Origin: an uncultured Rivibacter sp.
GTDB taxonomy: Bacteria > Pseudomonadota > Gammaproteobacteria > Burkholderiales > Burkholderiaceae
DNA length: 20,174 nucleotides
NCBI GenBank assembly: GCA_946481025.1
Contig: CAMLNA010000077.1
Location: forward strand, 1-20,174
Direction of reading: 5' to 3'
In this document: one piece after another, positions 1 to 7,845 of the stretch
Layout of the letters: each line of letters opens with the position of its first letter
How positions within the stretch are numbered: position 1 is the first letter of the stretch
Made by a program: the position numbers and the translations under genes
Notes under the pieces: model-generated
The model's database searches: none
Told to the model about the DNA's origin: nothing
What the model saw: only the letters and a program-made list of their open reading frames with translations

Positions 1-49
1 GAATGGCGGCAAGGTGAAGGGCCGCTCCGTGAAGGTGAGGCGCCTGTGA
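1..49 (+). CDS. dbpA: C-terminal tail of a probable DbpA-type DEAD-box RNA helicase (5' partial)
   Basis: Reading from base 2, one frame is open to a TGA at 47-49 and encodes NGGKVKGRSVKVRRL. From memory of the family, this resembles the end of the DbpA RNA-binding domain, which finishes with a Gly-Lys-x-Lys-Gly-(Arg/Lys)-x-x-x-Val-Arg strand and binds helix 92 of 23S rRNA. DbpA uses ATP to remodel 50S ribosomal precursors. Only 15 residues are visible, so an RRM or another RNA-binding C-terminus cannot be excluded. The stop overlaps the GTG of the next gene (GTGA at 46-49), implying translational coupling with a second helicase. The family call is inference; an open tail ending here is directly visible. 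Confidence 0.5.
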   Translation, partial: NGGKVKGRSVKVRRL

Positions 50-1305
50 CGTCGGTGACCGCGAGCTCGCCGTTCGCCGCACTCGGGCTGTCGACGGCTC
101 TCGTCCGGGCCGCCGTGGAGCGTGGGTATGCCGAGCCCACGCCCATCCAGGCCGCCGCCATTCCGCTCGCCTTGCAAGGGCGCGACGTGATCGGCTGCGC
201 CCGGACCGGTTCCGGCAAGACGGCCGCCTTCGCGCTGCCCCTGCTGCACCGGCTCGACACCCGGCGACCCGCCTGGCGGCGCACCTATGCCCTCGTGCTC
301 GTGCCCACCCGCGAGCTCGCCATGCAGGTGGGCGAGACGATCCAGGCCTTGTCCCGGCGCATGGCCCATCCGGTGAAAGTGGCCGTCGTCCATGGCGGCG
401 TCTCGATCAACCCGCAGATGCTCGGGCTGCGCGGCGGCGCCGAGGTGGTGGTGGCCACGCCGGGCCGGCTGCTCGATCTCGTCGACCGCCGTGCGGTGAA
501 GCTCGACGACGTCAACCTGCTCGTGCTCGATGAGGCCGACCGGTTGCTCGACGAGGGTTTCGCCGACGAACTCTCACGGCTCACTGCGCTGCTGCCGGCG
601 CGCCGGCAGGGGCTGTTCTTTTCGGCCACCTTCGCGCCGGCGGTGCAGGCGCTGGCCGATGCGTTGTTGCGCGATCCGGTGCGGGTGGATGCGCCTGCCG
701 CGCCCGACGCCGGGCCGGCCGCCATCGAGCAGCATGCGGTGGAGGTGGACCCGGCGCAGCGCACGCCGTTGCTGCGGCATCTCATCGAGCAGGGCCGGTG
801 GTCGCGTGTGCTCGTGTTCGTGGCCACGCGTTATGCCAGCGATCATGTGGCCGACAAGCTGCGCCGCACCGGCATCGCGGCTGCCGCCTTCCACGGCGAC
901 CTCAGCCAGGGCGCTCGCAACCGCGTGCTGGCCGACCTGCGCAGCGGCGCGTTGCGGGTGATGGTGGCCACAGACATGGCTGCGCGCGGCCTGCACATCC
1001 CGGACCTCGGGGTGGTGGTCAACTACGACCTGCCCCGATCGCCGGTCGACTACACGCACCGCATCGGCCGCACCGGCAGGGCCGGTGCCACCGGCCTGGC
1101 GGTGAGCTTCGTCAGCGCCGCGACCGAGGCTCACTTCCGGCTCATCGAGAAGCGGCAGCGGCAGCGCGTCACGCGCGAGCGCATCGCGGGCTTCGAGCCG
1201 CGAGAGGCATCGCCGCCTGCATCGGCGCCATCCAACGGCGGCATCAAGGGCCGGCGCAAGAGCAAGAAGGACAAGCTGCGCGAAGCGGCGGCCGGCGGGG
1301 GCTGA
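46..1305 (+). CDS. rhlE: DEAD-box ATP-dependent RNA helicase, RhlE-like
   Basis: This complete 419-aa helicase has a GTG start preceded by AAGGTGAGG. It is expected to unwind RNA duplexes with ATP in the cytoplasm, in ribosome assembly or RNA turnover. Motifs appear in canonical order: the Q motif (Gln35 after an aromatic Phe10), Walker A ARTGSGKT at 52-59, PTRELA at 87-92, TPGRLLD, DEAD at 162-165, SAT at 193-195, ATDMAARGLHI, and HRIGRTGRAG from 338. Both RecA-like lobes are intact. The C-terminus is a short basic tail rich in Lys, Arg and Gly, typical of RhlE-type proteins, with no separate RNA-binding domain. It overlaps the upstream probable dbpA tail by four bases. Family membership is certain; RhlE rather than a generic DEAD-box protein is less certain. 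Confidence 0.93.
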   Translation: MTSVTASSPFAALGLSTALVRAAVERGYAEPTPIQAAAIPLALQGRDVIGCARTGSGKTAAFALPLLHRLDTRRPAWRRTYALVLVPTRELAMQVGETIQALSRRMAHPVKVAVVHGGVSINPQMLGLRGGAEVVVATPGRLLDLVDRRAVKLDDVNLLVLDEADRLLDEGFADELSRLTALLPARRQGLFFSATFAPAVQALADALLRDPVRVDAPAAPDAGPAAIEQHAVEVDPAQRTPLLRHLIEQGRWSRVLVFVATRYASDHVADKLRRTGIAAAAFHGDLSQGARNRVLADLRSGALRVMVATDMAARGLHIPDLGVVVNYDLPRSPVDYTHRIGRTGRAGATGLAVSFVSAATEAHFRLIEKRQRQRVTRERIAGFEPREASPPASAPSNGGIKGRRKSKKDKLREAAAGGG

Positions 1306-1430
1306 AACGGCGCGCACCAGGCGCACGCAACAGCACTGTGCTCTCGCGGAACGCGACAACGCTTCGCGCACCGGTCGGGCGTCGGAGCTGGCACTCCTAC
1401 CCTGTCTTGGCTCCTTCCAAGATCGCTCCA

Positions 1431-3065
1431 ATGACAGGTCCCATCCGACGCATCCCGACCATCGGCCAGGCCCGGTATTCGCCGACCGACGCGTCCACGT
1501 CGCGCGAGCCCGCGGCCGTTCCGGGCGCGTTGCCGCAGGCCGGTGTATCGAGCGAGCTGACGTCACGGCGCGAGGCGTTTCCCTTGAGCCCGCCGCTGAC
1601 CGCCAAGTTCGGCTGTGAGATCGAGATCGGCGGCGTCCGTGTCTCGGCGCCGGAAGGGGCACCCCCTCCTCGACGAGGCACGGTGCTGCTGGAGCGCCCA
1701 CTGTGGAAGCTCGAGACGGACAACGTTGCGGACGGACACGACCTGGAAGTGGTATTCAAGCCGTTGTCCGGTGAGCAGCAGGTCGAGTCGGCCATGAGGG
1801 AGATCGTCGGCCTGTTTCGGCGCTTGCGCGAACAGGCCCTTGCCAGCGACGATCGGACCGTCGCGCTGAGCGCCATCGCTTCTGACGCCAAGGGCGATTA
1901 CCGCTTGGCAGTGCATGACGTTGGCTTGTCCGCGACGCTGCAGGCCACCTGCGGCGTGAGGCTCCAGGACCTCGACCAGGCGATCCAGGACATCCTTCCG
2001 AACTACGCGCCGAAGGTCCGCGCCGCCACAGAAGCGGTTGAAAAGGGGTATGAGCAGGTGCACGGCTCGGCGCTGCCGCCGGGAGCGCGTCAGTTCATCT
2101 CCCTCGTCAACCTCTACGTCGCCTGCGCGCAGCAGCAAAAGCTCGGCGGACGAACATCGACGGCGCACGCCGACTTCCGCATGATGAGTCGCAGCGACTT
2201 CTGCGCCATCCATGATCGGCTGTTAGGTCCAGCGGATCGCGAAGCGGTGAAAGCGGTGCTGACGGCATCGGCCGAGCAACCGCTCCCGCTGTTCATGCGA
2301 TCCCAGGGCATGCACGATGCGACGAAGCCGGTTTTCGCCAACGGCTACAACCTGCAGAACCGAAGCGAAGGGCGGCACCCGGGTCCCACCCTCAAGGAGT
2401 GGCTCCAATCCATCGTCGACGGGCGTGGCGAAGGGGTCTACAAGAAGGACCTCCTCTCCCCACCAGTGGGCTATGCGCTGCATACCGGCGATCTGTCGAA
2501 GGACTATTCCATGGGCGCCATGGGGGTGGATGAGGCGCAGGGGCACCTGCTCGTGGAACTGCGTGGCGCCCCTTATCGACCGCGCAACATTCCGATGAAC
2601 GGCCAGATCGTCCGCGCAGTGCGCAATGAGCTGGGGCGGGCGGCCGCGCTGAATCCGCGCCTCGAAGTGAAGACGCCTGGCGCGGTCCACAGCGCGAAGT
2701 TCAAGGTCTTGAATGATGCGGACACCGTGCTGCGGGAACTGCGCAACCTCACTGCGGGTGCGCAGGCGCAGCTGGCGAGGACGGGCGAGGCCGGGGGTCG
2801 CTTCTTCCAGAAGGCGATGCGGTCAGGGATCCAGCGGCTGGGGGATCTGGGCAACACCTTGGCCCAGCGCACCAAGTCGGACTGGGCGCCAGAGCTGAGA
2901 GCGGTCATCGACCAACTGCGAGCACTCGCTGCGGCGGTCCTGGACGCCACGGCGGTGGGTGCATCGACCCCGGATGTCGGCGACCGCCTGCAGGCGTTCT
3001 CCAGGACCCTCGCAACATTCGAGAAGTGCCTGTGGGAGGCGGGCGGGAAGCGGTCCTGGGAGTGA
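1431..3065 (+). CDS. Protein of unknown function with an amidoligase/glutamine-synthetase-fold-like signature; candidate secreted effector
   Basis: I do not recognise a named gene. The 544-aa product starts at ATG 1431; the frame is open further upstream, but only across the helicase gene. No clear Shine-Dalgarno is present, and a short inverted repeat (CTTGG at 1406-1410, CCAAG at 1417-1421) precedes the start. Residues 1-58 are rich in Ser, Pro, Thr and Arg, with no acidic residue in the first 12 and no signal peptide or membrane segment, as in many type III effectors. From residue 60 comes FGCEIEIGG, then W92-KLETD and a strand with DLE (104-106) leading to KPLS. Later come H246-ADF, W324, KDLLSPP (Asp340) and VELRG (Glu376, Arg378). 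This order recalls amidoligase-type glutamine-synthetase-fold enzymes, which use Glu residues for metal and a late Glu/Arg strand. The last 140 residues look helical. Two sampled lines are 63-65% GC against 72% in cusA. Function is inference. Confidence 0.7.
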   Translation: MTGPIRRIPTIGQARYSPTDASTSREPAAVPGALPQAGVSSELTSRREAFPLSPPLTAKFGCEIEIGGVRVSAPEGAPPPRRGTVLLERPLWKLETDNVADGHDLEVVFKPLSGEQQVESAMREIVGLFRRLREQALASDDRTVALSAIASDAKGDYRLAVHDVGLSATLQATCGVRLQDLDQAIQDILPNYAPKVRAATEAVEKGYEQVHGSALPPGARQFISLVNLYVACAQQQKLGGRTSTAHADFRMMSRSDFCAIHDRLLGPADREAVKAVLTASAEQPLPLFMRSQGMHDATKPVFANGYNLQNRSEGRHPGPTLKEWLQSIVDGRGEGVYKKDLLSPPVGYALHTGDLSKDYSMGAMGVDEAQGHLLVELRGAPYRPRNIPMNGQIVRAVRNELGRAAALNPRLEVKTPGAVHSAKFKVLNDADTVLRELRNLTAGAQAQLARTGEAGGRFFQKAMRSGIQRLGDLGNTLAQRTKSDWAPELRAVIDQLRALAAAVLDATAVGASTPDVGDRLQAFSRTLATFEKCLWEAGGKRSWE

Positions 3066-3072
3066 TGCGAGC

Positions 3073-3750
3073 TCAGCTCCCCGGGCGGCTGCCGAGCGGC
3101 CGTGCATGGTCGTCGTCCTTCGCCAGGCGCGGAAAGAAGCGCGGTGTCGCCCGCGCGTACTCGCGCCAGGCATCGCCGAAGGCCTTCTCGGAATCGCGCT
3201 CCTCGGCGATGGCCAGCCGCACGTACATCGCCACGAGCACCGGGAACATCGCCAGGGTCAGCAGTGTCGGCCACTGCAGCAGGAAGCCGAACATGACGGC
3301 GACGAATCCGATGTACTGCGGATGGCGCACGTGCCGGTACGGCCCCGACCGGGCGAGCTGGTGGTGCCGTTGCGCGTGGTACAGCACGTGCCAGGACTTC
3401 GACAGCAGCGCGAATCCGGCGAACAGGAACACGAAGCTGAGCAGGTGCAGCACGCCGAAGTGCGGATCGCCCTGCCGGCCCGAGGCCAGCCACCACAGGT
3501 GCCCGGCGTCGTGCCCGAACAGGTTGACGCCCGGGAACCTCGAACCCAGCCAGCCTGAGAGCAGGTAGATGGTCAGTGGAAAGCCGTACATCTCGGCGAA
3601 CAGCGCGACGACGAACGCGCTGTAGGCGCCGAAGCTGCGCCAGTCGCGCAGGTTCACCGGCTTGAAGAAGCTGTAGGCGAAGCCGATGAAGATGAGCGAG
3701 TTCGCCACCACCAGCCCCCACAGACCATAGTCATTGCCGGTGTTGTTCAT
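3073..3750 (-). CDS. Membrane methyltransferase of the isoprenylcysteine carboxyl methyltransferase (ICMT/PEMT) type
   Basis: This 225-aa integral membrane protein starts at ATG 3750, with GGGAG eight bases upstream. Several hydrophobic segments precede the conserved C-terminal SAM-binding motif (SGPYRHVRHPQYIG), which is followed by two more hydrophobic stretches, EERD, and a Y..TPRFFPRL tail. That pattern is diagnostic of the ICMT/phospholipid methyltransferase fold. The bacterial substrate is unknown, and prenyl-Cys methylation is not implied. Its first 20 bases overlap the end of the small DUF2933-like gene, so the two are co-transcribed. Such pairs often accompany copper or heavy-metal resistance genes, which fits the divergent copper module starting at 4089. 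It converges on the unknown gene ending at 3065 with a 7-base gap. An upstream in-frame ATG at 3807 would lie wholly inside the neighbouring gene and is less likely. Confidence 0.85.
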   Translation of the reverse strand: MNNTGNDYGLWGLVVANSLIFIGFAYSFFKPVNLRDWRSFGAYSAFVVALFAEMYGFPLTIYLLSGWLGSRFPGVNLFGHDAGHLWWLASGRQGDPHFGVLHLLSFVFLFAGFALLSKSWHVLYHAQRHHQLARSGPYRHVRHPQYIGFVAVMFGFLLQWPTLLTLAMFPVLVAMYVRLAIAEERDSEKAFGDAWREYARATPRFFPRLAKDDDHARPLGSRPGS

Positions 3751-3970
3751 CGTCGCTGCTCCCGTGTCGACCGTGCCGGTGCCCGTGGCCGCGATGCATG
3801 AACACATGCATCAGCGGGCAGGCCAGCAGCAGCAGGTAGGGCAAGGCCCCGAACAGATGCGCGGTGTGCTCTGTGACGAGGTAGAAGCCGCCGACGGCCG
3901 CGGCGACCAGCAGCGCCACGCCGGTGGGAGACCGCCAGAACGATGGGGCTTCCGGTGGGAGATGGTCCAT
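3731..3970 (-). CDS. Small DUF2933-like membrane protein with His-rich tail
   Basis: This 79-aa protein starts at ATG 3970 behind a strong GGAGGAG about ten bases upstream. A Pro-rich N-terminus and FWRSP lead into two hydrophobic stretches (about residues 16-32 and 38-52). These are followed by LMHVFMH and a His/Gly/Arg-rich tail (HRGHGHRHGRHG). The FWRS start, paired hydrophobic segments and Met/His-rich end match DUF2933 proteins, which are commonly found in copper-resistance clusters; the biochemical role is not established. The His tail suggests metal binding at the membrane face. The gene overlaps the downstream methyltransferase by 20 bases and is divergent from the Spy-like gene, so the 3971-4088 gap probably holds promoters for both directions. 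A longer start at 4012 is possible but lacks the good ribosome binding site. Confidence 0.8.
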   Translation of the reverse strand: MDHLPPEAPSFWRSPTGVALLVAAAVGGFYLVTEHTAHLFGALPYLLLLACPLMHVFMHRGHGHRHGRHGSSDDEQHRQ

Positions 3971-4026
3971 GCTGTGTGCTCCTCCAGGTGGTCGGCTCAA
4001 GCTTCCCATCACGCCGGGCTGCGGCC

Positions 4027-4055
4027 TTGCGATGCATCAAGACATCTCGTACAAA
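4027..4055 (+). promoter_or_regulatory. Candidate sigma-70 promoter for the copper module
   Basis: TTGCGA (4027-4032) and TACAAA (4050-4055) are separated by exactly 17 bases, and each matches four of six consensus positions. A transcript would begin near 4062 and reach the GTG start at 4089 with its own GGGGGAG ribosome binding site. The element sits in the divergent gap between the DUF2933-like gene and the Spy-like gene. I saw no clear CueR-type dyad, so metal control is not demonstrated. Confidence 0.45.
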
Positions 4056-4088
4056 CGGCGTCGTCGATCTTCTTTTGGGGGAGTCTTC

Positions 4089-4634
4089 GTGCGCACTCTT
4101 GTCGGGATCCTGATCTGTGCCGCCGCGAGCGGTGCGCTCGCACAACATGCCGGGCACCAGCCGGGCAGCAGCGGCTATGCCGGCCTGCAGACGCGCGACA
4201 TCAAGGCGCTTTCGCCGGAGCAGGTGGCCGAGCTGCGCGACGGCAAGGGCATGGGCGCTTCACTGCCGGCCGAACTCAACGGCGTTCCCGGGCCCCTGCA
4301 TGTGCTGCAACTGGCCGGGCAGCTCGCCGTCACGCCCGACCAGCGGGTCGCGCTGGAGCGCATCACGGCCGACATGAAGGCGCGCGCCCAGGCGCTGGGG
4401 GCGCAGGTCATCGCGGCAGAGGCGGATCTCGACCGGGGCTTCAAGAGCGGGGCCATCGACGAGAAGGGCATCGCCGATGCCACCGCCAGGATCGCCGCGC
4501 TGCAAGGCGAACTGCGTGCGGTTCATCTGACGGCGCATCTGAAGACCGGGCGCTTGCTGTCGCCCGGCCAGGTGCTGGCCTACAACCGCGCGCGCGGCTA
4601 TGCGCCCGCGGACGGGCCTTCGCACCCGCATTGA
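4089..4634 (+). CDS. Spy/CpxP-like periplasmic protein
   Basis: This exported 181-aa protein probably acts as a periplasmic chaperone or metal-stress sensor of the Spy/CpxP superfamily. The GTG at 4089 is chosen because GGGGGAG lies five bases upstream and it opens directly onto a signal peptide (hydrophobic LVGILICAAASGALA, cleavage near residue 18 before QHAGH). An in-frame ATG at 4032 would fall inside the candidate promoter. The mature protein begins His/Gly-rich and then is almost all helical. It has repeated L/V-(S/T)-P-x-Q motifs (LSPEQ, VTPDQ, LSPGQ), like the LTxxQ motifs of CpxP/Spy, and ends AYNRARGY before a His-containing tail. It is the first gene of the plus-strand copper cluster. 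A holdase role is inferred from the family and was not visible as a specific site. Confidence 0.8.
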   Translation: MRTLVGILICAAASGALAQHAGHQPGSSGYAGLQTRDIKALSPEQVAELRDGKGMGASLPAELNGVPGPLHVLQLAGQLAVTPDQRVALERITADMKARAQALGAQVIAAEADLDRGFKSGAIDEKGIADATARIAALQGELRAVHLTAHLKTGRLLSPGQVLAYNRARGYAPADGPSHPH

Positions 4635-4704
4635 CGCAGCGCAAGCGGGCGTCGCGGCCGTGCGCGGGCAATCCGGCCGCAGCAGCCCTAAACTGGGCGC
4701 CTTC

Positions 4705-5088
4705 ATGGCCCGCCGTTTCACCCACCGCCTGACCGCCACGTTCATCGTGGTGCTGTCGCTGCTGTTCTCGCAGCTGGCGTTGGCCCGCTACGCCTGCCCC
4801 GGGCAGCAGGACGTCGCCTCCATGGCCGACATGATGGCTTCGGGCGTGCCGTGCGAGGGCATGGATCTCGACCAGCCGGCCCTCTGCGCGGAGCACTCGT
4901 CGGCGGCGGCCCAGTCCTTCGAGCCCGTCAAGCTTCCGAGCCTGTCGGTGCCGATGGTGGTGCACATGCTCGAGCTGCCGCTGCAGCTCGATGCCGCCGC
5001 TGCCCGGGCCGTGCCTGCGGCGGCCACGCCGGAGGCCCAGCCGCCTCCGGATCCGCTGTTCCTCTCCACGCTCCGGCTGAGAGTCTGA
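4705..5088 (+). CDS. Small exported Cys/Met-containing protein of the copper cluster
   Basis: No named family is recognised. The 127-aa product starts at ATG 4705 with an N-terminal signal peptide (basic MARRFTHR, then a hydrophobic core ending QLALA near residue 24). The mature N-terminus carries possible soft-metal ligands: YACPGQQ, MADMM, VPCEGMDLDQP and LCAEH. A Pro/Ala-rich, low-complexity C-terminal half follows. Similar small exported proteins sit just before cusC-like genes in Burkholderiales copper clusters, from memory; DUF2946 is a looser alternative. No Shine-Dalgarno is visible. TAAACT at 4689-4694 lies 10 bases before the ATG, so a leaderless or nearly leaderless transcript is possible, though no good -35 box is present. 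The gene lies 70 bases after the Spy-like gene and 79 bases before the outer-membrane factor, so it probably belongs to the same operon. Metal binding is inference. Confidence 0.75.
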   Translation: MARRFTHRLTATFIVVLSLLFSQLALARYACPGQQDVASMADMMASGVPCEGMDLDQPALCAEHSSAAAQSFEPVKLPSLSVPMVVHMLELPLQLDAAAARAVPAAATPEAQPPPDPLFLSTLRLRV

Positions 5089-5167
5089 CCCGCTTCGTCG
5101 ATTGACCGGTGCTGGTGCGGCGCGTCCCGTCCGCCAGCGATGTACCCGCTCGTCTTCGGAGCCTTCG

Positions 5168-6403
5168 ATGTCAACACACGTCCTGCGTGCCGCCGCGCTG
5201 GCTGCCGCACTGGGGCCGGCCGCATGGGCCGCCGCGGCCCCCCTTTCCCTCGACCAGGCGATCGACCTGGCAATGCAGCGCTCACAGGCGGTTCGGTCGG
5301 CGCGGGCCGGTGCACGAAGCGCCGCCGAGATGGCCCGGGCGGCAGGCCAGCAACCCGACCCGATGTTCTCCGCGGGCATCGACAACCTGCCGGCGAGCGG
5401 CGCCAACCGGTTCAGCGCCGGGGCCGAGGACATGACGATGAAGCGCGCCGGCATCTCCCAGGAATGGGTCGGGGCCGACAAGCGCGCCGCGCGCGAGGCG
5501 GTTGCCGGTGCGATGGTGGACCGGGAGGCGGCGGCGGCGCACGTGGCAGCGGCCGAGGTTCGCCTGCAGGCTGCCATGGCCTTCATCGAGGCCTACTACG
5601 CCGGCGAGGCCCTGAAGCTCGCCCTGCTCGACGAAGGCCACGCCCGCGAAGACCTGGCAGCCGCCAGGGGCCGGCTGGCCGCGGCCTCGGGGAGCAGCAC
5701 CGAGGTGCTCGGCCTGGCGAGCTCGCTCGGGACGGCTGAAGACGCGTCGGCCGGCGTGCGCCAGCGGCTGGCGGCGGCCGCCGCCGGCCTGCAACGCTGG
5801 ACGGGCTCGAGCGATGGCGAACTCGGCATGCCGCTGCTGGCCCGTGCCGCGGGCCGGGACGAGTTCGTGGCCGCGCACCCCGCCGTCGTGGCCAGGCAAC
5901 GGGACACCGAAGTGGCCCGCCGCGAAGCCGAGGTCACGCGCCTGAACCGCAGGCCCAACTGGACGTACGAGGTGTCCTACGGGCAGCGCCAGGGCCGGCC
6001 GGACATGGTCTCCTTCGGGGTCAGCATCCCGCTGCCGGTGGCCCCCGCTGCCCGGCAGGACCGTGAGAGTGCAGCCAGGCTGGCGCTGCTCGACAAGGCA
6101 GAGGCCGAACTCGAGGAGGCCCGCCGAGCGGCAGCAGGCGAGTACGCCGCCCTGTCCGGCGATGCCTTGCGGCTGCAGGAACGCATCCGGCGGTTCCAGG
6201 GCGGCGTCACGGAGCCGCTCGCGCAGCGCACCGCTGCCGCGCTCGCGGCCTACCGGTCCAACCAGGGCAGCCTGGCGATGCTGTTCGAGGCCCGGCATGC
6301 CGAGGTCGAGGCCCGTCGCCAGCTGCTCGATCTGCAGCGCGACCTGGCCAGGACCCAGGCGCAACTCGTCTTCAAGCCGATCGCCCAAGGAGTCGCGCCA
6401 TGA
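5168..6403 (+). CDS. cusC: TolC-family outer-membrane efflux factor, CusC/CzcC-like
   Basis: This outer-membrane channel should complete the CusCBA pump and carry copper or silver out of the periplasm. The ATG at 5168 is chosen because CGGAG lies six bases upstream and it starts directly on a signal peptide ([20 protein letters not shown], then AAAA). The mature protein opens with [14 protein letters not shown], the standard OEP start. It has the long Ala/Glu/Arg-rich coiled-coil helices and two beta-rich strand regions (for example WTYEVSYGQ and FGVSIPLPV) of the duplicated TolC fold. At 411 aa it is at the short end for the family. There is no lipobox Cys, unlike E. coli CusC. Its stop overlaps the cusB ATG (ATGA at 6400-6403). 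The fold is well supported; the Cus assignment rests mainly on the neighbours. Confidence 0.9.
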   Translation: MSTHVLRAAALAAALGPAAWAAAAPLSLDQAIDLAMQRSQAVRSARAGARSAAEMARAAGQQPDPMFSAGIDNLPASGANRFSAGAEDMTMKRAGISQEWVGADKRAAREAVAGAMVDREAAAAHVAAAEVRLQAAMAFIEAYYAGEALKLALLDEGHAREDLAAARGRLAAASGSSTEVLGLASSLGTAEDASAGVRQRLAAAAAGLQRWTGSSDGELGMPLLARAAGRDEFVAAHPAVVARQRDTEVARREAEVTRLNRRPNWTYEVSYGQRQGRPDMVSFGVSIPLPVAPAARQDRESAARLALLDKAEAELEEARRAAAGEYAALSGDALRLQERIRRFQGGVTEPLAQRTAAALAAYRSNQGSLAMLFEARHAEVEARRQLLDLQRDLARTQAQLVFKPIAQGVAP

Positions 6404-7845
6404 ACCGTGTCCAGCTTTCCGCCATCGTGATCGCTGCCGTGCTCGCGGCGGCCGGCGGCGCCTTCCTGCTGGGCCGCATGTCGGCCGGCAGCCACCAGCC
6501 TGCAGAGCCCGCGCCTGCAGGCGAACGCAAGGTGCTGTACTGGCACGACCCCATGGTGCCGGGCCAGAAGTTCGACAAGCCGGGCAAGTCGCCCTTCATG
6601 GACATGCCGCTGCAACCGGTCTACGCCGGCGAGGCCGGCGACTCGGGCGTGAAGGTGAGTCCACAGGTGCAGCAGAACCTCGGGCTGCGCACCGCGCTCG
6701 TGAAGCGTGCGGCGCTGGGGTCGTCGTTCGATGCCGTGGGCACCGTGCAGTTCGACGAGCGCCTGGGCGTTGCGGTGCAGACGCGCGCCGCGGGCTACCT
6801 GGAGCGGCTGGCGGTGCGCGCGCCCATGCAGCGCGTCGCCAAGGGCCAGGTGCTCGCCACCGTGTTTGCGCCCGAATGGCTGGGCGCCCTGAACGAGATC
6901 GTGGCGCTGAAGCGCGCGGGCGCCTCCACCGAGCTGCTGGCCGCGGCGCGCGAGCGCACCCGTGCCATGTCCATCCCGGCCGAGCTCGTGCGAAAGGCCG
7001 AGGAGGCCGGCACCGTGGACGCGCGCTACACGCTGGTCGCGCCGGCCGGCGGCGTCGTCGTCGAGCTCGGCGTGCGCGAGGGCGTCGCGGTGTCCCCCGG
7101 CATGACGCTCTTTCGCATTGCCGGGCTGCACAAGGTGTGGGCCGTTGCCGAGGTGCCCGAGGCCGAGGCCGCGCGCCTGGCACGGGGCCGCAAGGTCACG
7201 GCGGCGCTGCAGGCCGACCCGAGCCGCACGTTCGCCGGCACGTTGCAGGAGGTCCTGCCCCAGGTGAATGCGGCCACTCGCACCCTGCAGGCGAGGTTCG
7301 AGGTCGACAACCGGGGCGGCCATCTGGTGCCCGGCATGCTGTTGCGCCTGCAGATCGATGGGCCGGTGTCTTCTCGCCTGGCGGTTCCTGCGGAGGCGGT
7401 CATCCGCACCGGCACGCGCGCGGTCGCCATCGTGCGCAAGGAAGGCGGCGCGTTCGAACCTCGCGAGTTGAAGCTCGGCATGGAGGTGGGAGAGCAGATC
7501 GAGGTCGTCGAAGGCCTGGCCGAAGGGGAGGAGGTCGTGGCCAGCGGCCAGTTCCTGGTGGATTCGGAAGCGCGCCTGCGCTCGGTGCTGGGCAGCCTGG
7601 CCGCGGCCCCACCGGCGACCTACGCCGCGCAGGGGACGGTCGAGAGCGTCGACGCGCAGGGCATCACCCTGAGCCATGGCCCGGTGCCGCAGCTGCGGTG
7701 GCCGGCGATGACCATGGCCTTCAGCAAGCCCGGCCCCGAGGCATTCGCGGGCGTGAAGCCCGGCGACACCGTGCACTTCGAATTCAGGAAGAAGGGCGAC
7801 GACTTCGAGCTCGTCAAGGTCGAGCGCACGGGAGGTGCCAGGTGA
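6400..7845 (+). CDS. cusB: CusB-type periplasmic adaptor with N-terminal heavy-metal-binding and C-terminal CusF domains
   Basis: This 481-aa membrane-fusion protein joins CusA to the outer-membrane factor and handles Cu(I)/Ag(I) in the periplasm. An N-terminal hydrophobic anchor (about 8-25) precedes a heavy-metal-binding domain (YWHDPMVPG from 47 to MDMPLQPVY ending at 75). The barrel-sandwich/lipoyl, hairpin and beta-barrel regions follow ([28 protein letters not shown]). At the C-terminus is a CusF-like metallochaperone domain. Its His426, Trp434, Met437 and Met439 keep the spacing of the four CusF metal-site residues (H36, W44, M47, M49 in E. coli, from memory). In E. coli CusF is a separate protein; here it is fused. 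The gene overlaps cusC and cusA by four bases each, so all three are probably made together. Confidence 0.93.
   Translation: MNRVQLSAIVIAAVLAAAGGAFLLGRMSAGSHQPAEPAPAGERKVLYWHDPMVPGQKFDKPGKSPFMDMPLQPVYAGEAGDSGVKVSPQVQQNLGLRTALVKRAALGSSFDAVGTVQFDERLGVAVQTRAAGYLERLAVRAPMQRVAKGQVLATVFAPEWLGALNEIVALKRAGASTELLAAARERTRAMSIPAELVRKAEEAGTVDARYTLVAPAGGVVVELGVREGVAVSPGMTLFRIAGLHKVWAVAEVPEAEAARLARGRKVTAALQADPSRTFAGTLQEVLPQVNAATRTLQARFEVDNRGGHLVPGMLLRLQIDGPVSSRLAVPAEAVIRTGTRAVAIVRKEGGAFEPRELKLGMEVGEQIEVVEGLAEGEEVVASGQFLVDSEARLRSVLGSLAAAPPATYAAQGTVESVDAQGITLSHGPVPQLRWPAMTMAFSKPGPEAFAGVKPGDTVHFEFRKKGDDFELVKVERTGGAR

Noticed and set aside
1348..1403. Possible effector-gene promoter (GGAAC, TTCG or TGGCAC elements) upstream of 1431
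   Set aside because: GGAAC at 1348 has no correctly spaced CCAC element. TTCG at 1363 has no second TTCG 16 bases on. TGGCAC at 1389 lacks the GC pair expected at the -12 position for sigma-54.
798..1430. N-terminal extension of the unknown gene back to 798
   Set aside because: The frame is open, but it lies inside the helicase gene and its translation is Arg/Pro/Ala-rich low complexity, typical of a GC-rich shadow frame. Protein-like sequence starts at ATG 1431.
6063..7841. A 1652-residue frame ending with CusA
   Set aside because: Its first 593 codons are a shadow frame across cusC and cusB. CusA homology begins exactly at GTG 7842, which has its own ribosome binding site.
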